Assembly (NCBI GenBank): GCA_964533735.1
Contig: CAZHMD010000009.1
Coordinates: 1-64,000, forward strand
Direction of reading: 5' to 3'
DNA length: 64,000 nt
Source of the DNA: UBA6107 sp964533735
GTDB lineage: Bacteria > Chloroflexota > Anaerolineae > Anaerolineales > Anaerolineaceae
The translations under genes were made by a program, and so were the position numbers. Below the pieces are notes generated by a model. It did not search any database and had not been told where the DNA came from. It saw only the letters and a program-made list of their open reading frames with translations. Of the stretch, positions 48,181-57,257 are shown piece by piece. Every line of letters begins with the position of its first letter. The stretch's first letter is position 1.

Positions 48181-49824
48181 ATGAACAATAAAATCCGTAT
48201 TGCAGGTTTAATTCTCCTCCTAGTTGTTATTGCTGTCGGAGCTTATTTTTGGGCAACCGGATCGATCAGCTCCGCTTACGCCTACCGGTCGCTGTTGAAA
48301 GATAACCCGCCGCAGCCGGGAGCTCCTCTCGGGGATCCCGCTACCAATCGTGTGGTAATTGTTCTCATTGATGGATTGCGGTATGACACTTCATTAAATA
48401 TTGACTTAATGCCGTTCTTGGGTGAGTTAAGGAAACATGGGTCATCGGCATTGATGCACAGCCAGGCACCTTCCTTTTCTGAGTCCGGGTATTCCACCAT
48501 CCTTACCGGCGCGTGGCCGGAGATCAACGATGGTCCAGCGCTCAACCTTGATTATGAGGAAATCCCCACCTTTACGCAAGACAATCTTTACACAGCAGTT
48601 CACCAGGCGGGAATGAAAACCGCCATATCAGGGTATTACTGGTTTGAAAAACTGATCCCGCAATCTGATGTTGACTTCAGTTACTACACACCTGGTGAAG
48701 ATGCGGCTGCTGATAATGATGTAGTTACAGCAGCGATCCCTTACCTGCAGAATACCCAAAACCGACTCGTGTTGGTGCATATAGACCAGGTGGATTACGC
48801 GGGACATCACCTTGGTGGAGCGCAGTCCGATGGGTGGAATACCGCTGCCAAAACTGCGGATAATCTGCTCATGCAAGTCGTCAACGAGATCGACCTCGAG
48901 ACTGACACGGTAATTGTGATGAGCGATCATGGGCACATTGACGCAGGTGGGCACGGCGGTCAGGATGCGGTGGTTCTAATGGAGCCGTTTGTTATTGCCG
49001 GTATGGGGGCGAAGATTGGGGTTCAAACTGACATCAACATGGTGGATGTTGCGCCAACGATCGCTGCACTTCTCGGCGTAAGACTCCCTGCCAGTGCGCA
49101 GGGGAAGGTAAGGACCGACCTTGTTTCACTCTCCCCACCGGTGTTGGAATCGCTATCCGGATTAACAGAAATACAACAGACTAACCTTACAAACGCTTAT
49201 GCAACCGCAATCGGGAAACCCATCGCACCTGGTGATCTCAACTTTGGCGATGATGTGGACGACTATCAAAAAGTGATCAGCTCGCTGAGGAATTCAAAAT
49301 TACTGAAAGAGCGCATCTTAAGAGCCGTTCCGGCAGCAGTTCTCCTGGCGGTTGGCATAGCCCTATTGTGGCGTAAACGCAGGGATGGAGCGTTCGGGTG
49401 GTTGCTGGGGGCTCTGGTGTGTGCGGTCCTCTTCAACTTCCGATATGCGGTCTTGAGCCAAAATACGTATTCACTGAGTTCGATTAAAGGTGAAACGGAA
49501 CTCATCGTCTACACCGCTGTTACCGCCGTGTGCGCTTACCTGATTGCGTACCTGGTGAACATGCTCATCAACAAAGTGCTCAATAAGAAACCAGTCAATG
49601 CTGCGTTTAATACTTTTGGCCTTGGATATACAACAATTTTTGTCCTGGCGCTTCCCGTGATTCTCAGTTTTGTGCTCAATGGGGTGCTGATTACCTGGAC
49701 ACTGCCGGATTACCTGACCAGTTACCTTTCGCTGATCGCCTTGATCCAGATCCTCCTCATAAGTGCTGCAACCATCCTCTTCTCTGGAATATCGGCTTTA
49801 TTAACAATCCGCAACAAGGAGTGA
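48181..49824 (+). CDS. Alkaline phosphatase-superfamily phosphodiesterase, membrane bound
   Basis: 547 aa. An N-terminal transmembrane helix (7-25) anchors an extracellular domain with metal ligands IVLIDGLRYD, nucleophile region FSESGYSTILTG, then HIDQVDYAGHH, MSDHGHIDAGGHGG. The C-terminal about 170 residues have four to five transmembrane helices. It resembles nucleotide pyrophosphatase/PIG-N-like phosphodiesterases. It may act on phospholipid or glycolipid headgroups, in line with the following glycosidase. Confidence 0.85.
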   Translation: MNNKIRIAGLILLLVVIAVGAYFWATGSISSAYAYRSLLKDNPPQPGAPLGDPATNRVVIVLIDGLRYDTSLNIDLMPFLGELRKHGSSALMHSQAPSFSESGYSTILTGAWPEINDGPALNLDYEEIPTFTQDNLYTAVHQAGMKTAISGYYWFEKLIPQSDVDFSYYTPGEDAAADNDVVTAAIPYLQNTQNRLVLVHIDQVDYAGHHLGGAQSDGWNTAAKTADNLLMQVVNEIDLETDTVIVMSDHGHIDAGGHGGQDAVVLMEPFVIAGMGAKIGVQTDINMVDVAPTIAALLGVRLPASAQGKVRTDLVSLSPPVLESLSGLTEIQQTNLTNAYATAIGKPIAPGDLNFGDDVDDYQKVISSLRNSKLLKERILRAVPAAVLLAVGIALLWRKRRDGAFGWLLGALVCAVLFNFRYAVLSQNTYSLSSIKGETELIVYTAVTAVCAYLIAYLVNMLINKVLNKKPVNAAFNTFGLGYTTIFVLALPVILSFVLNGVLITWTLPDYLTSYLSLIALIQILLISAATILFSGISALLTIRNKE

Positions 49825-49826
49825 GC

Positions 49827-51707
49827 ATGATTTCCATCAACGGTCCGTGGTTTACAGACAATAACGGCAGGGTTGTTTTTCTGCGCGGGGTTAACCTGGG
49901 CGGCAGTACCAAGATCCCTACTCGACCTGATGGTTCCACCTACCGCTCCGAAGGATTTTCCGATCACCGCAATGTCAGTTTCGTCAATCGACCTTTCCCC
50001 CTGGACCGGGCGGATGAACACTATCGCAGGCTGCGCTCCTGGGGATTCAACTGCCTGCGTTTTCTCATCACCTGGGAAGCAGTTGAACACGCCGGACCAG
50101 GGATTTACGATGAGGAATACCTGGATTACCTGTACCAGGTGGTCAAAAAAGCTGGTGAGCACGGCTTCTACGTGTTCATCGATCCTCACCAGGATGTTTG
50201 GTCAAGGTTTAGCGGCGGCGATGGCGCGCCAGGCTGGACATTGGAAAAAGTTGGTTTTGATTTCACCAAATTTCAAGCAACCGCTGCAGCGCTTGTTCAT
50301 CAGACCCACGGTGATCCCTTCCCGCGTATGTTATGGCCGACCAATGCCTACAAACTGGCTGCCGGCACCATGTTCACCCTCTTCTTTGCCGGCAATGACT
50401 TTGCTCCCAGGACAAAAATCGAAGGAATCCCGGCGCAGGATTTCCTGCAGCAGCATTTCCTTGGCGCAATCAGAAAAGTCGCCGGGAAATTACGTGACCT
50501 GGATTGCGTGATCGGTTTCGACAGTTTGAATGAACCTCAACGGGGTTATGTTGAGGTGAAGGATTTAAGGACCTTGTATGGCGAGATGGATTTCGGATAC
50601 TGCCCGACTCCATGGCAGTCCATGACACTCGGTTCAGGTTTCTCCCATGCCATAACTCACCGTGAACGAACTTTACTCGGAGTCCGTAAGGGAAAGAAAA
50701 AAGTGTTCAATCCAAATGGCGTGTCAGCGTGGCTGCCGGGTCAACAGTGTGTTTGGCAGCAAAACGGTGTGTGGGAACTGGATGAGCACGGGAACCCCGA
50801 ACTAAAAAAACCTGACTATTTTTCTTCTATTAATGGGAAGGAAGTCAATTTCGTGCAGGATTACCTGACTCCTTTCCTGAAGAAGATGATCGATACCGTT
50901 CATACTGTAAATGATAAATGGATCGTCTTCATCGAAAGTGAGGTCCAACAATTACCACCTGATTGGAATGACATTGATCCTGGAAACATTGCTTTTGCTC
51001 CCCACTGGTATGATGGCGTGCTGCTTTTCATGAAAAGGTTTTTCTCATTCATTGGATATGACATCCTTCAGCAGCGTGTCATTCTCGGACAGCAAAAAGT
51101 GATCGATTCATTCCGTGCTCAACTGGGGCAGATGAAGGCTTTATCCAGGGAACGGTTGGGGAATATTCCGGTCCTCATCGGTGAGATCGGAATCCCGTAT
51201 GATATGCATGAAAAGCAAGCTTTCATGACTAATGATTTTTCTGCACAGGTAAAATCAATGGATCGCTGCATGCGAGCCCTGGAGGATAACCTGTTGAGCT
51301 TTACATTGTGGAACTACACCGCGGACAATACCAATGCAAGAGGTGATCGCTGGAATGATGAGGACCTCTCCATTTTTAGTGAAGACCAGCGTAAAAACTC
51401 GGAAGATATCAATTCCGGCGGCAGAGCCCTGGACGCTGTCGTTCGACCCGCTCCCATCGCGGTGGCTGGCATACCCATCAAGTGTCAATTTAATCTTAAA
51501 ACCAAAGAGTTCGTTTTTGAATTTGAACAAGCCCCGCAGGTAATTACAACCAGCACTTTTTACTGTCCAAAATTTCAATATCCAAACGGTCCAGAAATCG
51601 AAATTTCCGATGGAAGCACAGCGATAAATGATGCTGAACAAGTGGTGTCCTACACACCGGGAACAAATAAAGAACATTGGATTCGATTTAAGGCAAGAAA
51701 GGACTAA
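49827..51707 (+). CDS. GH5 glycosidase, glucosylceramidase-like
   Basis: 626 aa from ATG 49827 with AGGAG at 5 nt, starting 3 nt after the previous stop. A TIM barrel: FLRGVNLGGSTK at the start, WGFNCLRFLITWEAVEH, FIDPHQDVWSRFSGGDGAPG, acid/base Glu in GFDSLNEPQRG, nucleophile Glu in VLIGEIGIPYD. The layout and the large C-terminal beta-domain fit GH5 endoglycoceramidase-related enzymes. There is no signal peptide, so it may act in the cytoplasm on glycolipids. Confidence 0.85.
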   Translation: MISINGPWFTDNNGRVVFLRGVNLGGSTKIPTRPDGSTYRSEGFSDHRNVSFVNRPFPLDRADEHYRRLRSWGFNCLRFLITWEAVEHAGPGIYDEEYLDYLYQVVKKAGEHGFYVFIDPHQDVWSRFSGGDGAPGWTLEKVGFDFTKFQATAAALVHQTHGDPFPRMLWPTNAYKLAAGTMFTLFFAGNDFAPRTKIEGIPAQDFLQQHFLGAIRKVAGKLRDLDCVIGFDSLNEPQRGYVEVKDLRTLYGEMDFGYCPTPWQSMTLGSGFSHAITHRERTLLGVRKGKKKVFNPNGVSAWLPGQQCVWQQNGVWELDEHGNPELKKPDYFSSINGKEVNFVQDYLTPFLKKMIDTVHTVNDKWIVFIESEVQQLPPDWNDIDPGNIAFAPHWYDGVLLFMKRFFSFIGYDILQQRVILGQQKVIDSFRAQLGQMKALSRERLGNIPVLIGEIGIPYDMHEKQAFMTNDFSAQVKSMDRCMRALEDNLLSFTLWNYTADNTNARGDRWNDEDLSIFSEDQRKNSEDINSGGRALDAVVRPAPIAVAGIPIKCQFNLKTKEFVFEFEQAPQVITTSTFYCPKFQYPNGPEIEISDGSTAINDAEQVVSYTPGTNKEHWIRFKARKD

Positions 51708-51762
51708 GATATTCTCACTGAATCCTGTAGAATAGATTCATATCATTATTGGAGGTAATTCA

Positions 51763-52398
51763 ATGTCTCATTTACCGATTGACCACAGCGATGTTCCCAT
51801 CCGGCTATTCAAATCAAATTTCATGGAATTCTTCTCGCACATCAGCCCAATCACGGTCACGGTTATCTGGCTGCCTGTGGCAATTTACTTCCTGGTCAGC
51901 GCGATTCTGAAAGCCGCTCAAGGAGTCTTCCCGTTCTACATCCCTGCTGGATTTGTGCTGGGACTATTTTTATGGACGCTGGCAGAGTACACGCTCCACC
52001 GTTTTGTATTTCACTTCCCTGCCAAAGGCGAAAAAGCCGAACGCTTCATTTTTCTTTTTCATGGCATTCATCACGCACAACCGCAGTGCAAGACCCGCCT
52101 GGTTATGCCACCAATTGTCAGCATCCCACTGGCTGCCCTCTTTTATGGTATTTTCTACCTCATATTTTCAGTTCTACTCCAGACACCTCAATGGATCGCG
52201 CCGGTGTTCTCCGCTTTCATTTTCGGGTACCTGGTTTATGACCTGACGCATTATGCCACCCATCACTTCCCGATGCGCAGCGGGTATGCCAAGTTCATCA
52301 AGCGCTACCACATGCAGCATCACTATAAAACTCCCAACAAGCGCTTCGGCGTCAGCTCACCGATATGGGATCTTGTCTTTAATACTAAACCTGAATAA
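51763..52398 (+). CDS. Fatty acid hydroxylase-superfamily protein
   Basis: 211 aa. Four transmembrane segments and the histidine clusters of the sterol desaturase/fatty acid hydroxylase family: LHRFVFH, HGIHHAQP, DLTHYATHH, and RYHMQHHYK. These bind a di-iron centre that uses oxygen. It could hydroxylate lipid acyl chains (fatty acid 2-hydroxylase-like), in keeping with the adjacent ceramidase-like enzyme. Oxygen need is of note if the host is anaerobic. Confidence 0.85.
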   Translation: MSHLPIDHSDVPIRLFKSNFMEFFSHISPITVTVIWLPVAIYFLVSAILKAAQGVFPFYIPAGFVLGLFLWTLAEYTLHRFVFHFPAKGEKAERFIFLFHGIHHAQPQCKTRLVMPPIVSIPLAALFYGIFYLIFSVLLQTPQWIAPVFSAFIFGYLVYDLTHYATHHFPMRSGYAKFIKRYHMQHHYKTPNKRFGVSSPIWDLVFNTKPE

Positions 52399-53258
52399 TG
52401 GTTCTGGTCTACAGTCTGTTAGGACTCACAATCGTTATATGCCTTTCCCTGGCGATATCGACCGTCATCACGCGCCGGCACCCACTGGCGGTTATCTCTT
52501 CTCCCAGGGAGTACGGAATTTCTGTTGAAGATGTCCAATTTACGACGAGGGACAACCTGCGGTTGCATGGTTGGTGGATGCCGTCAGCAACTTCCTCACG
52601 CACGATCATCTTTTTGCACGGCTTCAATGGCAGCATGGATCCGGATCTGAAATACGCGTCACATTTTATCAGGGCTGGTTTCAACATCCTCATGTTCGAT
52701 TTCCGCAACCACGGCCGCAGCGAGGGAAAACTCACCAGCCTGGGGGTTGTTGAAGTACTGGATGCTGAGGCAGCCATCCGATACGCCCGTCTAAGAGGCA
52801 GCGAAAAGATTGGCTTGCTAGGGTTTTCGATGGGTGGCAGGGTTGCTCTGCTTACTGCTGCCAGGGATAAGACCATCGCAGCGATAGTGTCTGACGGCGG
52901 ACCAGCCAGGTTTTCCACCGCCATTGTCGAAGGATTGAAAAATAAGGGCATCCCCTGGGGATTCCGCCAGGTGTTCGCTGTGATGATCCAATCGGGTGCT
53001 TCGATGCGAACCGGGAAAAACCTCTTCAGCAATGACCCCGTCAGGATCAAGCCCGGGCAATTGGCAGTTCCAACCTTTCTTATCCATGGTGAGCGCGATC
53101 GATTCACAACAAAAAGAGACCTGCTGAAAATGATCAGTAACGTCGGAGCTCACGCCGACATGTGGGCGGTGCCTGGGGTCGGTCACCGTGAAACCGACCA
53201 ACCGGATCTCGAAACCTATCTCAATAAAATCACCGCATTTTTCAATACTTGGATGTAA
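52398..53258 (+). CDS. Alpha/beta hydrolase, membrane anchored
   Basis: 286 aa. One N-terminal transmembrane helix (3-23), then the hydrolase fold: FLHGFNGSM (oxyanion), LLGFSMGGRVALL with nucleophile Ser, HGERDRFT (Asp) and VPGVGHRET (His). Start overlaps the hydroxylase stop by one base (TAATGG). Probably a lipid-linked esterase or lipase, with the operon context as support. Confidence 0.85.
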   Translation: MVLVYSLLGLTIVICLSLAISTVITRRHPLAVISSPREYGISVEDVQFTTRDNLRLHGWWMPSATSSRTIIFLHGFNGSMDPDLKYASHFIRAGFNILMFDFRNHGRSEGKLTSLGVVEVLDAEAAIRYARLRGSEKIGLLGFSMGGRVALLTAARDKTIAAIVSDGGPARFSTAIVEGLKNKGIPWGFRQVFAVMIQSGASMRTGKNLFSNDPVRIKPGQLAVPTFLIHGERDRFTTKRDLLKMISNVGAHADMWAVPGVGHRETDQPDLETYLNKITAFFNTWM

Positions 53259-53280
53259 CTTCTAAACCAATGGAGGAACA

Positions 53281-54546
53281 ATGAAAAAAGTAAGCGGCTG
53301 GTACCTGTTTGTTTTGAACGCCTATTGGATCGGGTTATCTTTCATGTGGAACAGCCTGCATGTCACCATCCTGCCAGCGGTACTGCTGAATTACGTTCCC
53401 GAAACGCAAAAAAATACCTGGCTGGGGTTGCTGACGTTTTTCGGCTTGATCCTGGCGATGATCATCCAACCGCTTTCTGGTGCGTTGAGTGACCGCTGGT
53501 CCTCCAAACTGGGTAAGCGCCGCCCCTTTGCGATTTTTGGAACCGCGGGTGACCTGGTTTTCCTTCTCATACTCGGGTTTATCGGCGGTATCCCCGCCCT
53601 TTTTATCGGATACATTGGATTGCAGATTTCATCCAATGTGGCTCATGGACCGATGCAGGGCTGGTTGCCGGATGAAGTGCCGGCAGAACAATTGGGAATC
53701 GCCAGCGGCATAAAGACTAGCCTGGATATGGCAGGAATCATCCTGTCCTCCCTCCTCATGGGTTTCCTCATCACGGCCGAAAATGCCGATCCGACTCTCT
53801 CCATCCTGGTGATTATCGGTTTTTTAGTCGTGTTTGCCTCCATCACCTTGATCTTTGGACGCGAGCATCCTGGACTTGTAACCCAGCAGCCCAAACCAAA
53901 TTGGGGAGGATTATGGAAACAGGTTTTTAATTTCAAGATCGGTGGAGACAAACAATACTGGCAGTTGATTTTCAGCCGTTTTTTATACCTGGTTGGCATC
54001 TATGGATTCCAATCATTCGCCCAGTATTACATCCGTGACAAATTCAGCGACCAGGACCCGATTATGTTTACCCAGTTCGTAATGGGAGCTTTCGTTATTG
54101 TTTTGATCATCTTCTCCCTCATCTCCGGCTTCAAGAGCGACAAAGGCGGCCGTAAACGCTGGCAGATCTATTCGTCCATTATCGGCGCTATCGGTGCCGT
54201 CCTGCTCATCTTTGCCAAGACCCCGGTTCAATTGATCCTCTTTGGCAGCATCATGGGTGTGGGCCTGGGAATCTTCCTGAGTGTTAACTGGGCACTTGCC
54301 AACCAGATGGCTCCCCAGGGTGATTTTGGTAAATACGTTGGGCTCACCAACCTGGCAACCGCCGGCTCTGCAGCAGTTGCACGTTTGGAAGGTCCCATGA
54401 TCGATTTCTTCAACAACCAAGCGCCCGGTGAGTGGTGGGGGTGGACGGTGTTGTTTGCAGTATCCGCCTTACTGATGCTGGCATCCGCAGCAGTTATCCT
54501 GAAACTGCAGGAACCCGGCAAAGAACACCCTGTTGCCGCGGGCTAA
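53281..54546 (+). CDS. MFS transporter
   Basis: 421 aa with about 12 transmembrane helices. LSDRWSSKLGKRRPFAI between helices 2 and 3 is the MFS loop motif, and ISGFKSDKGGRKRW is its repeat in the second half. This pattern (GxLSDR..GRRRP) is common in the SLC45/sucrose-type and glycoside transporter groups. A sugar product of the GH5 enzyme is one possible cargo. Separate ribosome site, 23 bp after the hydrolase. Confidence 0.85.
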   Translation: MKKVSGWYLFVLNAYWIGLSFMWNSLHVTILPAVLLNYVPETQKNTWLGLLTFFGLILAMIIQPLSGALSDRWSSKLGKRRPFAIFGTAGDLVFLLILGFIGGIPALFIGYIGLQISSNVAHGPMQGWLPDEVPAEQLGIASGIKTSLDMAGIILSSLLMGFLITAENADPTLSILVIIGFLVVFASITLIFGREHPGLVTQQPKPNWGGLWKQVFNFKIGGDKQYWQLIFSRFLYLVGIYGFQSFAQYYIRDKFSDQDPIMFTQFVMGAFVIVLIIFSLISGFKSDKGGRKRWQIYSSIIGAIGAVLLIFAKTPVQLILFGSIMGVGLGIFLSVNWALANQMAPQGDFGKYVGLTNLATAGSAAVARLEGPMIDFFNNQAPGEWWGWTVLFAVSALLMLASAAVILKLQEPGKEHPVAAG

Positions 54547-54584
54547 TAACAGTGACTCACATCTAAAGCGCTTATAATCAAATC

Positions 54585-54971
54585 ATGCTACTAGATGATC
54601 TGCTGGCGGGTGTATCCCCTGAACTGCGCGAGATTTTCTTTGCCTTGAGAGACCTTGTTAAGCAGAAAATCCCTGCTGCCTCTGAAGAGATTGATATCCC
54701 TGCCAGGATGACTGCGTATTCCCTGTTTCCCGGATACGCCGGGACTGTGTTCACTTTGATGATCGCGCAGAAGTGGATCACCCTGGGAATCTACCAGGGA
54801 GTAAAACTTTGTGACCCGGAGCACCTTCTTTCAGGCAGCGGTAAAGTACACGGATCGATCCGATTTACCGATTTGGCACAAGTGAATTCTGCTTCACTGG
54901 CTGCTCTCCTTGGTGAGGCGGTAACAGCTGCCAATGTTCGATTGCAAGGAAAAGGAAATTCCAATGTCTGA
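54585..54971 (+). CDS. DUF1801-like protein
   Basis: 128 aa. The pattern ALRDLVKQKIPAASEEIDIPA then AYSLFPGYAGTVFTLMIAQKW, GIYQG and SGKVHGSIRFTDLAQVN matches the DUF1801/YdhG fold. Function unknown. Overlaps the next gene by 8 bp. Confidence 0.75.
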   Translation: MLLDDLLAGVSPELREIFFALRDLVKQKIPAASEEIDIPARMTAYSLFPGYAGTVFTLMIAQKWITLGIYQGVKLCDPEHLLSGSGKVHGSIRFTDLAQVNSASLAALLGEAVTAANVRLQGKGNSNV

Positions 54972-55344
54972 AAAAACCATACCCGAAAAATTACAGGTAA
55001 AACCTGGCCGCATTTTTAAAGTAATTGGTCAACCTCCGGAGGTAGCAGATCTGTTGGCTGACTTACCGGCTTATGCAAAATTCGCTGGTGAAAAAGAACC
55101 AGCGGATGTGCTCCTCGTTTTCATCAAAAACCTGGCAGAACTTGCAGGGTTACTCCCATTGAGTGCTGAGTTATTAAAACCCGGCGGGATCGCCTGGCTG
55201 GCTTACCCCAAGAAGACATCCCAGGTTAATACTGATCTGAACCGCGATATCATCTGGGCGTACCTTCGCACCGTTGGATGGACAGGCGTCTCGATGATCT
55301 CCATAGATGACACCTGGTCAGGATTCAGGTTAAGGCAGGAATGA
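54964..55344 (+). CDS. DUF3052-like small protein
   Basis: 126 aa from ATG 54964 with AAGGAAA upstream (an in-frame ATG at 54934 is less likely). It contains a methyltransferase-like strand pattern (DVLLVFIKNLAELAGLLP; LLKPGGIAWLAYPKK) without a SAM motif. It overlaps tgt by 4 bp. No known function. Confidence 0.65.
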   Translation: MSEKTIPEKLQVKPGRIFKVIGQPPEVADLLADLPAYAKFAGEKEPADVLLVFIKNLAELAGLLPLSAELLKPGGIAWLAYPKKTSQVNTDLNRDIIWAYLRTVGWTGVSMISIDDTWSGFRLRQE

Positions 55345-56441
55345 GAGATCGTTTCATCTCTTCTCCGCGGGGAAATATTGCCACCCCTGTATTCCTTCCG
55401 GACGCCACTTTTGGTGTGGTGCGTTCGGTGGATTCAGCCGATCTGCGCGGGGTGGGTATTGACGCTGTGGTCATGAACACTTTTCACCTGATGCAGCGCC
55501 CGGGTTCCGCAATCATCCAATCCCTGGGAGGTCTTCACCACATGACTGCCTGGGATGGTCTGATCGTCACCGATTCAGGCGGATTCCAGGCTTATTCGCT
55601 GATCCGCCAGAATCCCAAATTCGGATCCATCACCGACAAGGGCATCCAGTTCCAACCTGAGAGCGGCACGCGTAAATACCAGCTCACACCTCAAAAGACG
55701 ATCCAATTGCAAATGGGCTACGGTTCGGACGTGGTCATTTGTTTGGACGATTGTACCCATGTGGATGAGGATTATGATGAACAACGTGCCTCAGTCGAGC
55801 GCACCATCCGCTGGGCGAAACTGTGTAAACAGGAATTCACCCGCCAGGTGGAACAGAAAAAGTGGATAGACTCCATGCCTCCGCGGATATTTGCGGTGGT
55901 GCAAGGTGGAGGTTATCAAGACTTGCGGAAAAAATGCGCGGACGCTTTACTGGAAATCGGGTTTGACGGCTTCGGTTTTGGAGGATGGCCGTTGGATAAG
56001 GAGAATCACCTCCTTGAGGAAATCATTGGCTATACACGTGAAGTGATTCCAGAAGAGTTCCCGATGCATGCACTCGGAGTGGGTCACCCGGAGAATGTGC
56101 TCGCCTGCCACAAACTCGGTTACGACATATTTGACAGCGCCATGCCCACGCGGGATGCGCGCCACGGCCGTTTGTTCATCTTTAAGAAATCTCCGCAGAG
56201 TGCGGATCAGGGGCTAACGGGTGATTGGTTTGGTTATAAATACATCAACGATGAAGTGCACATCCGGGCTGACCTTCCGATCAGTGAATACTGTGATTGT
56301 CCCTGTTGCAGTCAATACCCGGTCGGGTACCTGCATCACCTCTTCAAGCAGGGGGATACGCTTTTCATGCGCCTGGCAACTCTGCATAACCTGCGTTTTA
56401 TGGCGTTATTATGCGAGCGCATCCAGAAAAAGGCCGGTTGA
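55341..56441 (+). CDS. tgt: tRNA-guanine transglycosylase
   Basis: 366 aa. DSGGFQAYSL holds the substrate-binding residues, LDDCTHVDED the catalytic Asp region, and SEYCDCPCCSQYPVGYLHHL the zinc site (three Cys, one His). It inserts the queuine precursor at the wobble position of tRNAs for His, Asn, Asp and Tyr. The queuosine precursor transporter at 60390 supports salvage. Starts at ATG 55341, overlapping the previous gene (ATGA). Confidence 0.95.
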   Translation: MRDRFISSPRGNIATPVFLPDATFGVVRSVDSADLRGVGIDAVVMNTFHLMQRPGSAIIQSLGGLHHMTAWDGLIVTDSGGFQAYSLIRQNPKFGSITDKGIQFQPESGTRKYQLTPQKTIQLQMGYGSDVVICLDDCTHVDEDYDEQRASVERTIRWAKLCKQEFTRQVEQKKWIDSMPPRIFAVVQGGGYQDLRKKCADALLEIGFDGFGFGGWPLDKENHLLEEIIGYTREVIPEEFPMHALGVGHPENVLACHKLGYDIFDSAMPTRDARHGRLFIFKKSPQSADQGLTGDWFGYKYINDEVHIRADLPISEYCDCPCCSQYPVGYLHHLFKQGDTLFMRLATLHNLRFMALLCERIQKKAG

Positions 56442-57253
56442 TGCAATTCACGGAAGAACTGCTAACCACGCTGGTGAAAGAGGTAATCAGGTCACCCAAG
56501 TATGCCTCCGTGTCTGTAGACCTGGTGAGGGAAATCGGTTCCAGGGAATTGGCAAAAAATAAGAATATCAAAGAAGCAATTAAAGCTACACGCAATAAGA
56601 TTCACCAGGTGGGCTCCGCCTACCAGGAAACGCCCATACCATACGAGAGCTGGCTAAAAGAGTTATCGAATCTTCCGCAAAATATCCAGGATCCTGAAAC
56701 GATCAACTTCATTCGTGCCTGCCTGCCTCTACACGCTTCCACCAAAGAACGGCTGCCTTTTATCGAGACTTTCTTTCAGCAGACCCTTGCTCCCATCCTG
56801 CCGGTGGAATCGATCCTCGACCTGGCATGCGGGTTGACTCCCCTGTGCCTGCCATGGATGACGACAGCTGCCAATCTTCATTACACCGGGGTGGATATCT
56901 ATGAAAATATGATCCATTTCCTCAGTCAGTTTTACGATCATATCCATATTAAACATTCATTTTCAGTGATGAACATTCTTCAGCAAATCCCGCGCGAAAA
57001 AGTTCACCTTGCGCTCGTCCTTAAAACCATCCCCTGCCTGGAACAGGTGGACAAATCCATTAGCACCCGGTTATTGGAATCCCTTAATGCTGAAAATATC
57101 CTGGTTTCCTTCCCTTCCCGCGGACTGGGGGGGAGATCAAAAGGAATGGCTGAGAATTATGAAGCACATTTTTACCAGCTGATCGCAGGAAAAAACTGGC
57201 AGGTGACAAAAACTGAATTCAGCAATGAAATCGCGTTCTTAATCCGGAAGTAG
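56441..57253 (+). CDS. 16S rRNA m7G1405-type methyltransferase, copy 1
   Basis: 270 aa from ATG 56441, overlapping the tgt stop (TGATG). HASTKERLPF (98-107) and the SAM motif LDLACGLTPLCLPWM (126-140) match the FmrO/ArmA/Rmt family, which methylates N7 of G1405 and gives resistance to 4,6-disubstituted aminoglycosides. The N-terminal helical domain (1-95) is also of this type. Second half includes KTIPCLEQVDKS and SFPSRGLGG. It differs in the SAM motif (LTP for LNP). Activity is not certain. Confidence 0.85.
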   Translation: MQFTEELLTTLVKEVIRSPKYASVSVDLVREIGSRELAKNKNIKEAIKATRNKIHQVGSAYQETPIPYESWLKELSNLPQNIQDPETINFIRACLPLHASTKERLPFIETFFQQTLAPILPVESILDLACGLTPLCLPWMTTAANLHYTGVDIYENMIHFLSQFYDHIHIKHSFSVMNILQQIPREKVHLALVLKTIPCLEQVDKSISTRLLESLNAENILVSFPSRGLGGRSKGMAENYEAHFYQLIAGKNWQVTKTEFSNEIAFLIRK

Positions 57254-57257
57254 CCCC

